The notes: generated by a model not told the origin, from the letters alone. A stretch of DNA of 64,000 bases from Pseudomonas sp. BMS12 (GCF_001592875.1 NZ_LSOF01000004.1:162421-226420); one strand, 5' to 3'. Shown: positions 52,597-62,293, numbered from the stretch's first letter. Numbers and translations are program-made.

Positions 52597-53067
52597 ATGA
52601 GCCAGATCACCAACATCCCCTACGACAAGCTTGAAGTCGGCCAGCAGGCCAGCTTTGCCAAGACCGTCGAAGAGCGCGATATCCAGCTGTTCGCTGCCGT
52701 ATCCGGCGACAACAACCCCGTGCACCTGGACGCCGCCTTCGCCGCCGAGACGATGTTCAAGGAACGCATCGCCCACGGCATGTTCAGCGGCGCCCTGATC
52801 AGCGCGGCCATCGCCTGCAACCTGCCCGGCCCGGGCACCATCTACCTCGGCCAGCAGCTCAAGTTCACCCGCCCGGTGAAACTCGGCGACACCCTGACGG
52901 TGAAACTGGAAGTGCTGGAAAAACTGCCCAAGGGCCGCGTACGCCTGGCCACCCGCGTGTTCAACCAGAACGACGAGCAAGTGGTGGACGGCGAAGCCGA
53001 AGTCCTCGCACCGCGTGCCGAGCAGACCCTGAACATGCCGGAGATGCCCAAGGTCACCGTCGGCTGA
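52597..53067 (+). CDS. phaJ1: MaoC-like (R)-specific enoyl-CoA hydratase PhaJ1
   Basis: A 156-residue hotdog hydratase with the catalytic Asp/His pair in SGDNNPVHLD and the downstream RIAHGMFSGALIS block. These enzymes hydrate enoyl-CoA to (R)-3-hydroxyacyl-CoA, linking beta-oxidation to polyhydroxyalkanoate or rhamnolipid precursors. Length and position match P. aeruginosa PhaJ1 (PA3302) as recalled. Co-transcribed with the hydrolase and ended by a strong terminator. Confidence 0.9.
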   Translation: MSQITNIPYDKLEVGQQASFAKTVEERDIQLFAAVSGDNNPVHLDAAFAAETMFKERIAHGMFSGALISAAIACNLPGPGTIYLGQQLKFTRPVKLGDTLTVKLEVLEKLPKGRVRLATRVFNQNDEQVVDGEAEVLAPRAEQTLNMPEMPKVTVG

Positions 53068-53088
53068 TCCAGGCTAAGGTCGCGTTCT

Positions 53089-53118
53089 AAAAAGGCCGCT
53101 CAATGAGCGGCCTTTTTT
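53089..53118 (+). terminator. Terminator after phaJ1
   Basis: AAGGCCGCT / AGCGGCCTT with a 5-base loop, followed by a run of six T residues, 22 bases after the phaJ1 stop. The A run before it also gives weak termination for the opposite strand. Confidence 0.93.
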
Positions 53119-53148
53119 ATCTCTAGCCCTGTGGGATAGGGGAAAGCA

Positions 53149-54015
53149 CTACTGCGACTCCTGGCGAGCGACCCGCACGCTGGCAGTCATGCCTGCGCTC
53201 AAGGGCAGGTCCTGCGGGATGTTTTCCAGTTCGATACGCACCGGGATGCGTTGGGCCAGGCGCACCCAGTTGAAGGTCGGCTCGACATTGGCCAGCAGTT
53301 GCGCGTCCGCCACCGCGTTGCGGTCGGTGATGCCGCGGCTGATGCTCTGCACCTTGCCCTGCAGTCGTTCGTCGCCGCTCATAAGGATCACCTCGACTGG
53401 CGCGCCGACACGGATGCCGGGCAACTTGGTCTCCTCGAAATAGGCCTGCACGTAGAACGAGTCATCGGCCACCAGCGCCATCACCGCCTGGCCGGCCTGA
53501 ACGTAGTTGCCCTGGGCCAGATGCAGGTTGGTGATCTGACCATCGCGCGGGGCACGCACCTCGCTGCGCTTGAGGTTGAGTTCGGCCAGCTTGACCTCGG
53601 CCTCGGCCTGCTGCAGTTCGGCGCGAGCAATCGCGGCGTTGATCTGGGCGTTCTCACGCAGCTCGGCGCTGATCGCCTGCGGCCCCAGGTGGGCACGCCG
53701 GCTGGCCTCGTGCTCGCGCAGGTTGAGCTGCTGGCGCTGGGTTTCGGCCAGGGCTCGCGCCTTGTCCAGCGCGGCCTGGTAGCGCTCGCGGTCGATGCTC
53801 ATCAGCAGATCGCCCGCCTTGACCTGCTGGTTGTCCTGCACCTTGAGTTCGACCACCCAGCCGGACACATCCGGGGCAATGGTCACCACATCGGCTCGCA
53901 CCCGCGCGTCGCGGGTCCAGGGCGCAATCATGTAGAAGTGCCACAGCCACCAGCCGGCCAGCACGGCCACCAGCACCACGACCAGGGTCACCACAACACG
54001 GGGAAACGCATTCAT
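53149..54015 (-). CDS. HlyD-family efflux membrane-fusion protein (AaeA-like)
   Basis: A 288-residue periplasmic adaptor: one N-terminal membrane helix (residues 5-25, VVVTLVVVLVAVLAGWWLW), a lipoyl half motif with IAPDVSGWVVELKVQDNQ, a coiled-coil hairpin (about 75-150) and second lipoyl/barrel part VRAPRDGQITNLHLAQGNYV. Start at the ATG at 54015 with GGAG upstream. With DUF1656 and FUSC genes immediately upstream it forms an AaeAB-type system, probably exporting aromatic acids. Confidence 0.9.
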   Translation of the reverse strand: MNAFPRVVVTLVVVLVAVLAGWWLWHFYMIAPWTRDARVRADVVTIAPDVSGWVVELKVQDNQQVKAGDLLMSIDRERYQAALDKARALAETQRQQLNLREHEASRRAHLGPQAISAELRENAQINAAIARAELQQAEAEVKLAELNLKRSEVRAPRDGQITNLHLAQGNYVQAGQAVMALVADDSFYVQAYFEETKLPGIRVGAPVEVILMSGDERLQGKVQSISRGITDRNAVADAQLLANVEPTFNWVRLAQRIPVRIELENIPQDLPLSAGMTASVRVARQESQ

Positions 54016-54025
54016 TGCCAACTCC

Positions 54026-54232
54026 TCACCAGGTGGCCAGCGTCGCGAGCAGCGCCGCCAGCACACAGACATACAGGGCACAGTCGAACAACGCCTCGTG
54101 CCAGATCCAGCGCGCCAGGCCGGCACGCTGCAACACCAGGCGCAGCGCACCGGTCAGCAGCAGCGCCAGCAGCGCATACAGCAGCATCGGGCTGAGCAGC
54201 ACGCCGCCCAGGGCCCACTCACGCAATGCCAT
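54026..54232 (-). CDS. DUF1656 small membrane protein (AaeX-like)
   Basis: A 68-residue protein with two membrane helices (about 12-33 and 50-66) and the DUF1656 pattern LREWALGGVLLSPML. It overlaps the FUSC gene by 14 bases and precedes the HlyD gene by 10. DUF1656 proteins always accompany AaeA/AaeB-type pumps; exact role unknown. Confidence 0.9.
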   Translation of the reverse strand: MALREWALGGVLLSPMLLYALLALLLTGALRLVLQRAGLARWIWHEALFDCALYVCVLAALLATLATW

Positions 54233-56228
54233 CGGGTTCTCCTTGGCGCTCGCACCACTGGCGCCAGCTATGAGTCAATTGCAGCAAAGCCGCCTCGGCC
54301 AGGCGCAGTTCGATGGCCGGGGGCTGCTCACGCAGCGCTTGCGTCAGCGCCTGGGCAGGTGCATTCAGCGCCTGTGCACGCTGCAACGCTGGCCCCTGGC
54401 GCAACTGCTCACTCACCGTGGCAAGAAAGCGCTGCTCGGCCTTGTCCGCAGCATTGCCGGCCGCCGCCAGGCAGGCGCGCAGATGCAGCAGTTCGTCACC
54501 CAGGTCGAGGCTGTCGACCCCGTCATCCCAGCGGCTACGCCCGGACTCCGGCAGCTGCGGGTAGTAGCGCGCCAGCTGCAACAGGCGATCGGCCATGCGC
54601 CCGCCAAACCAGTTCTCGGCACCGCTCAGTGCCCGTGAACACAGGCGCGCCAGGTCATCCAGGGTCGCCTTGAGCAGGCGACGCCCATGCCAGAGCGGGT
54701 TGCGCAGCACGATCAGGCGCAGTGCCAGCACCGCACAGCCCACGCCGATCAGCATGGCCAGCGCCTCGTTGAGGAAGAAGGCGACGTCATAAACCATCGC
54801 GTTGCTCGGCGCGCAGAGCACGATGAAATGCATGCTGAAAGAGGTGGCAGTCCCGGCCAGAGCCGGCCGGGACATGCCCAGCAGGCCGAAGAACAGCGGC
54901 ACGCCCATCGCCAGGCAGAGCATGGCGAAGCTGCTCAGCTGCGGCAGCAGTATCTGCCCGACCAAGAAGGCCACCGGCAGTGCATAGAAGATGCCGCGCA
55001 GAAAGGACATGCCGATCAGGTCGGCATTCTCGCGGCTGGCAAACAGGCTGCACACCACCGCACCCAGAAGCAGCGCGCCACTGGCAGCAGGCCAGCCGGT
55101 GGCCAGCCAGAAGGCCGACAAGGCCAGCAGCGTCAGGCAACTGCGCATGCCATATACGGCGGCCGTCTGTATGTCGCGGTGCCAGGACAATGCCGGCGGC
55201 GCATCGACAGGCGCCTGGCCGGCCTCCACCGCCGCCTGGGCCTGCTGCGCCCGCAGCAACTGCCGCACCAGCAGGCTCAGACGGGCAAGGCAGTAATGGC
55301 GGGCCGAGCTCAGCTCGCCGCCATCGGCTTGCGCACGCAGGTGGTCCCGCAGCGCTTCCAGCTGGGCCGGATCGGCAGCGGTCAGTTGCGCCTGCACCTG
55401 ATCCAGGTAAGGCGCCAGCTCACCGGCATCGCGCACGTCCAGTTGCTGCCACTGGCGAGCGACCCCACGAGCCAGCCGCAGCAGGCCGAGCAATTCCCGG
55501 CTCAGCGCACGCAAGGCGCGGGCTCGCTGGCGGCCGCGACTGCCCTCGAACCAGGCGTGCTCACGCTGGGCATCCACCGCCACGATGCGCCCCAGGGTTT
55601 CCAGCAGCCCCTGGCGCCCCGCCTCACGGCCCTGCAAGGCCGCCGCCGCGGCCTGGCAGCCACCGAGCCAGGCTGCGCGTGCCTGCTGCACCAGTTGGTG
55701 CTCCACCCGCTGCGGCCAGAGCACGGCGCTGATGGCCATCGAACAGAGGATGCCGAGGCAGATCTCGGTACAGCGCGCCACCGCCTCGTCGAACACCAGC
55801 AAAGGCTTGCCGACGATGGGCAGGCAGATGATCGCCACTGTGTAGCCGGCCAGCACGAAGGAATAGGCCCAGGCGCTGCGCAACAGGGTCGAGGCGGCGG
55901 TACACAGGCCCAGCCACAGCGCCATCACCAGCAGAAAGAGCCAGGGCGCTTGCGCGAACAAGCCCATGAACACCACCGCCATGACGGTGCCAACCAGTGT
56001 ACCGAGCAGGCGCGCCAAGCCTTTCTGCACCACCATGCCAGCCAGCGGCTGGGCCACGATAAAGGCCGTCATCAGCGCCCACTGCGGCTGTTCGAGCCCG
56101 AAACGCATGGCGCACCACAACGCCAACCCAGCACTGAGCAGGGTTTTGACCGCGAACTGCAGAGCCATGCGGCTGGGAATCAGAAAGGCCGAGAGGGAAT
56201 CACGCACTGCGGACACCAGGAAGGGCAT
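54219..56228 (-). CDS. FUSC-family efflux transporter (AaeB-like)
   Basis: A 669-residue inner-membrane protein with two blocks of about five to six helices (near residues 10-170 and 350-500) each followed by a soluble helical domain, the layout of FUSC/AaeB exporters. Family pieces are PQWALMTAFIVAQPLAGMVVQ and the second-half AFWLATGWPAASGALLLGAVV. I use the ATG at 56228; the frame can be extended to a TTG 42 bases upstream. First gene of the leftward efflux operon, divergent from the TetR gene across a palindromic operator. Confidence 0.9.
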   Translation of the reverse strand: MPFLVSAVRDSLSAFLIPSRMALQFAVKTLLSAGLALWCAMRFGLEQPQWALMTAFIVAQPLAGMVVQKGLARLLGTLVGTVMAVVFMGLFAQAPWLFLLVMALWLGLCTAASTLLRSAWAYSFVLAGYTVAIICLPIVGKPLLVFDEAVARCTEICLGILCSMAISAVLWPQRVEHQLVQQARAAWLGGCQAAAAALQGREAGRQGLLETLGRIVAVDAQREHAWFEGSRGRQRARALRALSRELLGLLRLARGVARQWQQLDVRDAGELAPYLDQVQAQLTAADPAQLEALRDHLRAQADGGELSSARHYCLARLSLLVRQLLRAQQAQAAVEAGQAPVDAPPALSWHRDIQTAAVYGMRSCLTLLALSAFWLATGWPAASGALLLGAVVCSLFASRENADLIGMSFLRGIFYALPVAFLVGQILLPQLSSFAMLCLAMGVPLFFGLLGMSRPALAGTATSFSMHFIVLCAPSNAMVYDVAFFLNEALAMLIGVGCAVLALRLIVLRNPLWHGRRLLKATLDDLARLCSRALSGAENWFGGRMADRLLQLARYYPQLPESGRSRWDDGVDSLDLGDELLHLRACLAAAGNAADKAEQRFLATVSEQLRQGPALQRAQALNAPAQALTQALREQPPAIELRLAEAALLQLTHSWRQWCERQGEPDGIA

Positions 56229-56335
56229 TGATGAGAAAGGTAGTTGTATGCGCTGAATTCGACCAAGCAAACAAAGCTAATTATTAGCCAGCTATCTTTT
56301 ATTCGTCCAGCCGAATTCATGACGGCTAGGGGTTG

Positions 56336-56365
56336 CCATTAATTAATTGATCGGTTAATTAATGG
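56336..56365. promoter_or_regulatory. Palindromic operator of the TetR regulator
   Basis: CCATTAATTAA and its exact complement TTAATTAATGG are separated by 8 bases (TTGATCGG). The right arm ends 3 bases before the TetR start codon, and the site lies in the only A+T-rich stretch between the two divergent efflux operons. Autoregulation and repression of both sides is the natural reading. Confidence 0.75.
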
Positions 56366-56368
56366 CAC

Positions 56369-57013
56369 ATGAACGAATTACCTCCTACTCCGCGCGCACC
56401 GGGCCGACCAACCGCAGCAGCCACCGTGCCGCGCGCACAACTGCTGGATATCGCCACCGACCTGTTCGCCCACCAGGGCATCCGGGCCACCAGCCTGCGC
56501 GCCATCGCCGAGCGCGCTGGAGTCACTCCGGCCCTGCTCAACTACTACTTCGGCGGCAAGGAAAAGCTGGTCGACGCCATGGTCGAAGAGCGTTTCCTGC
56601 CACTGGTGGTCCGCGCCGCCGAAGGCCTGCAGCGCGCCGGCGAAGACCCGCAGGCACTGGTCGAGGCTTTTATCCGCGAGATGGGTCGCAACGTTGCCGA
56701 GCAACCCTGGCTGCCCCAGCTGTGGGTGCGCGAGATCCTCTGCGAAGGTGGCGTACTGCGTGAGCGCCTGGTCGATCGCGTCGCCCCCCTAGTGCCACTG
56801 CTGCTGGCCCAGCGCTTTGCCGCCGCGCAGGCACGCGGCGCGCTCAATGCCGAGCTCGACCCACGCCTGCTGGTGGTTTCGCTGATCGGCCTGACCCTGC
56901 TCCCCTACGCCGCCGCCCCTATCTGGCGCGGTGTCTTCGCCAACCCGCAGATCGGCGATGACGCGCTGATCGCCCACACCCTCGCCCTGCTCAAGGGCGG
57001 GATGGAGCCCTGA
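56369..57013 (+). CDS. TetR family transcriptional regulator
   Basis: A 214-residue repressor. The N-terminal HTH (about residues 22-68) contains RAIAERAGVTPALLNYYFGGKEKL; the C-terminal domain is of the CerR-like type (ALVEAFIREMGRNVAEQPWLP). Stop codon one base before the next gene, so it is co-transcribed with the MFP/ABC exporter genes. It probably binds the palindrome that overlaps its own start region and responds to a substrate of one of the two pumps. Confidence 0.92.
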   Translation: MNELPPTPRAPGRPTAAATVPRAQLLDIATDLFAHQGIRATSLRAIAERAGVTPALLNYYFGGKEKLVDAMVEERFLPLVVRAAEGLQRAGEDPQALVEAFIREMGRNVAEQPWLPQLWVREILCEGGVLRERLVDRVAPLVPLLLAQRFAAAQARGALNAELDPRLLVVSLIGLTLLPYAAAPIWRGVFANPQIGDDALIAHTLALLKGGMEP

Positions 57014-57014
57014 G

Positions 57015-57977
57015 ATGCATCGCCTCCTCCTGAGCTGCCTGCTGCTCGTCTGCCTGGCTGGCTGCGATTCGACCGAAGAACGGCTGCTCGGCGCCCTGGA
57101 ATGGGATCGCGTGGGCCTGCCTGCCGAAGCCTCGGAAACCATCCTCAGCTGGAAGGTGGCCGAGGGCGAGCGGGTCGAGGCTGGCCAGTTGCTGCTGGAG
57201 CTAGACCCGCGCCGCCAGGAGGCGCGTCTGGCCCAGGCTCGCGGCGAGGTTGCGCAGGCCGCCGCGCGCCTGGCCGAACTGAGCAACGGCGCGCGCAGCG
57301 AGACCATCGATTCGGCCCGCGCCACCTTGGCGCGCAACCGCGCCGAACTGACCGATGCCGAGCGCAACTTCCAGCGCATCGCCGCCCTCTACCAGCGCAA
57401 GCAGGTGGCCATCGCCGAACTGGACCGCTCACGCGCTGCCCGCGACCAGGCCAGTGCCGCCACCCGCAGCGCCGAAGCGCAGCTGCTTGAGCTGACCAAC
57501 GGCACCCGCCCGGAACAGCTGGAACAGGCCGCAGCCGCGCTGGATGCCGCCCGTGGCAACCTGGCCCAACTGCAGGTCGGCCGCGAGCACCTGAGCCTGC
57601 GCGCCCCGCGGGCTGGCCTGGTCGACGCGCTGCCGTTCAAGGTCGGCGACCAGCCACCGGTCGGTGCCGAACTGGTCAGCCTGCTGGTCGGCGAAGCCCC
57701 CTATGCACGCGTGTTCATCCCTGCCAGCGTGCGCGCGCAGATACAGGTCGGCGACGCCATGCAGGTCTTCATCGAAGGTATCGAACAACCCTTCGCTGCC
57801 TGCGTGCGCAGCATCCGCAGCGAAGCCAGCTTCACCCCCTACTACGCCCTCACCGGCGACGACGCCAGCCGCCTGATGTACCGCGCCGAGTTGCTGCTCG
57901 AAGGCGAGGCCGCGCGGCAACTGCCCGCGGGCCTGCCGCTGTATGCGCAGCGTATCCGCGAAGAACAAGCACGATGA
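57015..57977 (+). CDS. HlyD-type membrane-fusion lipoprotein (YbhG-like)
   Basis: A 320-residue periplasmic adaptor with a lipoprotein signal (lipobox LAGC, Cys about 17), the lipoyl half motif WKVAEGERVEAGQLLLELDP, a long coiled coil (about 75-170) and the second half LRAPRAGLVDALPFKVGD. E. coli YbhG is similar but not a lipoprotein. It overlaps the ABC ATPase gene by 4 bases. Confidence 0.9.
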   Translation: MHRLLLSCLLLVCLAGCDSTEERLLGALEWDRVGLPAEASETILSWKVAEGERVEAGQLLLELDPRRQEARLAQARGEVAQAAARLAELSNGARSETIDSARATLARNRAELTDAERNFQRIAALYQRKQVAIAELDRSRAARDQASAATRSAEAQLLELTNGTRPEQLEQAAAALDAARGNLAQLQVGREHLSLRAPRAGLVDALPFKVGDQPPVGAELVSLLVGEAPYARVFIPASVRAQIQVGDAMQVFIEGIEQPFAACVRSIRSEASFTPYYALTGDDASRLMYRAELLLEGEAARQLPAGLPLYAQRIREEQAR

Positions 57978-58912
57978 ACGGTGACCCGCTGGTTATCCGC
58001 GCCCGCGGCCTGAGCAAGCGTTTCGGCGAACTCACGGCGGTGGACCAGCTGGACCTGTCCGTGCGCCGCGCCGAGGTCTTCGGCTTTCTCGGCCCCAACG
58101 GCTGCGGCAAATCCACCACCATTCGCATGCTCTGCGGTCTGCTGCAGCCCAGTGCCGGCGAAGTCGAGGTGCTGGGCTACCAGATACCGCGCGACGCCGA
58201 GGAGCTGAAACGGCGCATCGGCTACATGACCCAGAAGTTCTCCCTGTACGAGGACCTCACGGTGCAGGAAAACCTCGAGTTCCTCGCGGCCGTGCAAGGC
58301 ATCGGCCGCCGCGAAACGCGCCAACGCATCGAGGAACTGCTGGAGCGCTACTGGCTCGCCGACCGTCGCAACCAGATGGCCGGCACCATGAGCGGCGGCC
58401 AGAAGCAGCGCCTGGCCCTGGCCGGCGCCGTGCTGCACAAGCCCGACCTGCTGCTGCTCGACGAGCCCACCAGCGCCGTCGACCCGCAGTCGCGGCGTGA
58501 ATTCTGGGACTCGCTGTTCGAGCTGGCCGAGGCCGGTACCACCCTGCTGGTCTCCACCCACTACATGGACGAAGCCGAGCGCTGCACCCGCCTGGGCATT
58601 CTCGACGCTGGCCGCCTGGTGGCCGATGGCAGCCCGCGCGAACTGATGGATGCCCTGCCACGCAACCCGCTGCTGATCGAATGCGCCCAGCCTCGCCAGG
58701 CCCAGCGTGCCCTGCAGGGGCACCCGGCGGTGCTGGCCACGGCGCAGATCGGCGCGACACTGCGTGTGCTATGTGCCACCGACGATGCCCGCACCGTGAT
58801 CGCCAGCGCCCTGCGCCAGGCCGGCGTCGAAGCCACGCTGAAAGATGGCGAAGCCAACCTGGAAGACGTGTTCGTCGCCGTTACCCACAAACCCGTGGAA
58901 GCCCGACCATGA
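57974..58912 (+). CDS. ABC exporter ATP-binding protein (YbhF/CcmA type)
   Basis: A 312-residue ATPase of the ABC-2 exporter class: Walker A GPNGCGKSTTI, signature MSGGQKQRLALAGAVL, Walker B LLLLDEPTSAVDP and the switch His in STHYMDE. It has one nucleotide-binding domain, unlike E. coli YbhF with two, so a homodimer is expected. ATGA overlap with the permease gene. Confidence 0.94.
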   Translation: MNGDPLVIRARGLSKRFGELTAVDQLDLSVRRAEVFGFLGPNGCGKSTTIRMLCGLLQPSAGEVEVLGYQIPRDAEELKRRIGYMTQKFSLYEDLTVQENLEFLAAVQGIGRRETRQRIEELLERYWLADRRNQMAGTMSGGQKQRLALAGAVLHKPDLLLLDEPTSAVDPQSRREFWDSLFELAEAGTTLLVSTHYMDEAERCTRLGILDAGRLVADGSPRELMDALPRNPLLIECAQPRQAQRALQGHPAVLATAQIGATLRVLCATDDARTVIASALRQAGVEATLKDGEANLEDVFVAVTHKPVEARP

Positions 58913-59994
58913 ACCTGCGCCGCATGGCCGCCATCGTCCTCAAGGAGCTGCGCCAGCTGCGCCGCGACAAGCTGACCTTCGCCATGATCGCCGGCATTCC
59001 CCTGCTGCAACTGGTGCTGTTCGGCTACGCCATCAACATGGACGTGCGCGGCATCGAGGCCGCCGTACTCGACCAGGCGAACACCATGCGTTCACGCGAA
59101 GCGGTGGCCGAAATCGCCTCCAGCCAGGTGATCGATGTGCAATACCACCTCGACGACCCGCAGCAGATCGATCATCTGCTGCGCCAGGGCAAGATCAGTG
59201 CGGCGCTGGTGGTGCCCCAGGATTTCGAAGCCCGCCTGCAACGCCCGGACCCCAGCCGCCCACCGCTGCAACTGGTAGTGGACGGCTCGGACCAGAGCGT
59301 CCAGGCCTCAGCCCGCCAGCTGGCAGCCTACCCCCTGCCCGGCTGGGGCGGCCAGCCAGGGGTGGAAGTGGTGAACTTCTACAATCCGGAACGCCTGGCG
59401 CCGCTGAATACCGTGCCGGGCCTGCTCGGGGTGATCCTGACCATGACCATGGTGATGTTCACCGCCGTGGCCCTGGTGCGCGAGCGCGAGCACGGCAACC
59501 TGGAGCTGCTGATCGCCACCCCGGTGTCGCCCTGGGAACTGACCATCGGCAAGGTGCTGCCCTTCGTCGGCATCGGCCTGATCCAGGTCAGCGTGATCCT
59601 GGTCGTCAGCCACTGGTTGTTCGCTGTGCCGGTACGCGGTTCGCTGCTGGAGCTGTATGGCGCGTCGCTGCTGTTCATCGTCGCCAGCCTGGCCCTCGGC
59701 GTATGGCTGTCGACCCTGGCCAGCACCCAGTTCCAGGCCATGCAGATGGCCTTCTTCACCTTCCTGCCGCAGATCCTGCTGTCCGGTTTCATGTTCCCCT
59801 TCGCCGGCATGCCCAGGGTGGCGCAGTGGATCGCCGAGTTCATGCCGCTGACCCATTACCTACGCCTGTCGCGCGGCATCATGCTGCGCGAGGCCGGGCT
59901 GCACGAACTGTGGCTGGAGGTTCTGGTGCTGCTGCTGTTCTGCGCGGTACTGCTGAGCCTGGCGGTGGCACGCATCCACAAGCGCCTGGACTGA
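58909..59994 (+). CDS. ABC-2 type permease (YbhS/YbhR type)
   Basis: A 361-residue inner-membrane protein with one N-terminal helix, a large periplasmic segment (about residues 45-170) and five C-terminal helices (for example GVILTMTMVMFTAVALV). The ABC-2 motif EREHGNLELLIATPVSPWE is intact. It overlaps the ATPase gene by 4 bases. Only one permease gene is present where E. coli has ybhS and ybhR, so it probably works as a homodimer. Confidence 0.92.
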   Translation: MNLRRMAAIVLKELRQLRRDKLTFAMIAGIPLLQLVLFGYAINMDVRGIEAAVLDQANTMRSREAVAEIASSQVIDVQYHLDDPQQIDHLLRQGKISAALVVPQDFEARLQRPDPSRPPLQLVVDGSDQSVQASARQLAAYPLPGWGGQPGVEVVNFYNPERLAPLNTVPGLLGVILTMTMVMFTAVALVREREHGNLELLIATPVSPWELTIGKVLPFVGIGLIQVSVILVVSHWLFAVPVRGSLLELYGASLLFIVASLALGVWLSTLASTQFQAMQMAFFTFLPQILLSGFMFPFAGMPRVAQWIAEFMPLTHYLRLSRGIMLREAGLHELWLEVLVLLLFCAVLLSLAVARIHKRLD

Positions 59995-60078
59995 CGCGAT
60001 GTTTTAGCGGATATGTCGCCACCTCCCGCCTGACGGCAGCGCGCACTATGCTGGCGGCAACCGCTGTGGAGAATCGCC

Positions 60079-60957
60079 ATGCGTCCACACCTAGCCTTGC
60101 TGGCAGTGCTCAGCACCTTCGTCCTGCTGACGGCCTGCAGCCGTTTCGACCTGGCCTACCGCAACCTCGACTGGCTGCTGAACTGGCGCATCGCCAGCTA
60201 CCTCGACCTAAACCAACAGCAAAAGGCCTGGCTCGAACCACGCATCGACCAACACCTGGCCTGGCATTGCAGCACCCAGCTGCCACAGCTGGCCGACTGG
60301 CTGGAGCAGGACCGCGCCGACCTGGCGGCCGGCACACTGGATGCCACTCACCTGCACAGGCGTTTCGCCGACCTGCACGAATCCCTCGGCATCCTGACTG
60401 GCGAAATCGGCCCGACCGCCGCCGGCCTGTTGCAACAGCTCAATCCGCTGCAGGTGCAGCAGCTACGCGAAGCGATGGCGGAGGAAAACGCCAAGCTGCA
60501 CCGCGAGTTCGTCGCGCCGCCGCTGAGCGAGCAGATCGCCAAACGCACCGAGAGCACCGAGGAGCGCCTGCTGCCCTGGTTCGGCGAGCTCGATAAAGAC
60601 CAGCAGGCCCGGGTCCAAGCCTGGTCCGTGCGGCGCGGCGAGCAGAATCGCCTGTGGCTGGACAGCCGCGAGCGCTGGCAAACAGCGCTGCTGCAAGCCC
60701 TGGACGGCCGTCGCAGCGCCGACTTCGCACAACGCATCGACACCCTGCTGCGCGACCGCCAGCGCTACTGGAGCGAGGAATACCGCCAGGCCTTCGCCGC
60801 AGGCGAGCGCGACCTGGCGCAGCTGCTCGGCGATCTACTCGCCAGTGCCGATGCCACGCAGCGCCAGCACTTGCAGCAGCGACTCGACGACCTGCACGAG
60901 GACATCGCCGGACTGACCTGTACTCCGACTACAGAGCCGGCAGTCGCCAGTCGATAG
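60079..60957 (+). CDS. DUF6279 family lipoprotein
   Basis: A 292-residue lipoprotein with lipobox LLTAC (Cys about 20) followed by [18 protein letters not shown], the hallmark of DUF6279 proteins. The rest is predominantly helical and charged. Function unknown. The 3' end overlaps the convergent ung gene by 29 bases, a fairly long convergent overlap. Confidence 0.85.
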   Translation: MRPHLALLAVLSTFVLLTACSRFDLAYRNLDWLLNWRIASYLDLNQQQKAWLEPRIDQHLAWHCSTQLPQLADWLEQDRADLAAGTLDATHLHRRFADLHESLGILTGEIGPTAAGLLQQLNPLQVQQLREAMAEENAKLHREFVAPPLSEQIAKRTESTEERLLPWFGELDKDQQARVQAWSVRRGEQNRLWLDSRERWQTALLQALDGRRSADFAQRIDTLLRDRQRYWSEEYRQAFAAGERDLAQLLGDLLASADATQRQHLQQRLDDLHEDIAGLTCTPTTEPAVASR

Positions 60958-61621
60958 GCGTCAGGCCGCACTGCTCCAGGTATTTGTTGGTGCGGCTGAA
61001 ATGGCCGTTGCCGAGGAAGCCCCGGTAGGCCGACAGCGGCGACGGGTGCGCCGACTTCAGCACCAGGTGGCGGGTGGTATCGATCAGTTTCTGCTTGCTC
61101 TGTGCATGCGCGCCCCAGAGCAGAAACACCAGCTTGCCCGGACGCGCGTTGACCGCCTCGATCACTTTGTCGGTAAACGGCTCCCAGCCCTTCTTGGCGT
61201 GCGAGCCCGCATTGGCCTGCTCCACCGTCAGCGAGGTGTTGAGCAGCAGCACGCCCTGCTCGGCCCAGCTCTGCAGGTAGCCGTGCGCGGGAATATCGAT
61301 GTTCAGGTCGCGCTTGAGCTCCTTGAAGATATTCACCAGCGACGGTGGCGCTGGCACGCCCGGCTGCACCGAGAAGCACAGACCGTGGGCCTGGCCGGGG
61401 CCGTGGTATGGGTCCTGACCGATGATCACCACCTTGACCTGCTCCAGCGGCGTGGAGTTGAGCGCATTGAAGATCAGCGGCGCCGGCGGAAAGATCACCT
61501 TGCCGGCGGCCTTCTCGGCCCGCAGGAACTCGCCCAGTTCGCGCATGTATGGCTTGTCGAACTCCTCGCGCAGGGCCGCCTTCCAGCCCGGTTCGAGTTT
61601 GATGCGGTCGTCGGTGGTCAT
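60929..61621 (-). CDS. ung: Uracil-DNA glycosylase
   Basis: A 230-residue family 1 UDG removing uracil from DNA. The water-activating loop [14 protein letters not shown] with the catalytic Asp, the uracil-binding [18 protein letters not shown] segments and the leucine loop [11 protein letters not shown] are all intact. Start at the ATG at 61621. Confidence 0.97.
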   Translation of the reverse strand: MTTDDRIKLEPGWKAALREEFDKPYMRELGEFLRAEKAAGKVIFPPAPLIFNALNSTPLEQVKVVIIGQDPYHGPGQAHGLCFSVQPGVPAPPSLVNIFKELKRDLNIDIPAHGYLQSWAEQGVLLLNTSLTVEQANAGSHAKKGWEPFTDKVIEAVNARPGKLVFLLWGAHAQSKQKLIDTTRHLVLKSAHPSPLSAYRGFLGNGHFSRTNKYLEQCGLTPIDWRLPAL

Positions 61622-61860
61622 GCGCGGGTTCCTGCGGCGAAAACGAAAGCGGCACGCTAGGCAAGGCACCGGGGCAAGTCAAGGCAACGCTGCTTAGCCC
61701 TGAAAGGAATGAGCCGAACCTCGACACTAACCCGCCGTTACATCGCACTCTATGTATGGGCTCCCATAAGCCACATGCGCCGCCATCACGCCGCTGGATG
61801 CGCCTTGCCGGGGCCAGGAGCGCGACCAAGACTGCAGACTCCAACCCACGGAGCACCACC

Positions 61861-62274
61861 ATGGACAGCACCAGCGGAATCAGTCGCGCACGCCTGGAAC
61901 AGGCGCTGGAACACTCCACCTTCGCCCAGTTGCTGGGCGCCGAACTGCTCGACTTCGAGCCGGGCAAGGTCAGCCTGCAAGTCGCCAACCGCCCGGACCT
62001 ATGCCAGCACCACGGCTACATGCACGGCGCGGTGGTCGGCTTCATGGTCGACAGCGGCTGCGCCTGGGCCGCCGCCTCGCTGGTAGGCGACGTGGTCACC
62101 AGCGAATACAAACTCAACCTGCTCGCCCCGGCACTGGGCGAGCGCCTGATCTGCCGCAGCGAAGTGCTCAAGGCTGGCCAGCGCCAGGCCGTGTGCCGGG
62201 CCGATGTGTTTGCCGTGAAGGATGGCGCGGAAAAACTGGTCGCCACCGGCCTGGCGACCATCGCGCGGGTCTAA
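61861..62274 (+). CDS. Hotdog-fold thioesterase (PaaI-like)
   Basis: A 137-residue hotdog protein of the PaaI/YigI-like acyl-CoA thioesterase group, with HHGYMHGAVVGFMVDSGCAWAA split around the central helix containing the catalytic-type His-Gly and Asp, and TSEYKLNLLAPALGERL as the second strand block. Start at the ATG at 61861. Convergent with the HMG-CoA reductase gene. Substrate unknown. Confidence 0.87.
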   Translation: MDSTSGISRARLEQALEHSTFAQLLGAELLDFEPGKVSLQVANRPDLCQHHGYMHGAVVGFMVDSGCAWAAASLVGDVVTSEYKLNLLAPALGERLICRSEVLKAGQRQAVCRADVFAVKDGAEKLVATGLATIARV

Positions 62275-62293
62275 ACCCGCGCAATACCCTGCA

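Noticed and set aside
54687-56231. A 514-codon plus-strand frame opposite the FUSC gene
   Set aside because: Gln/His/Arg-rich antisense frame without ribosome-binding site or family features.
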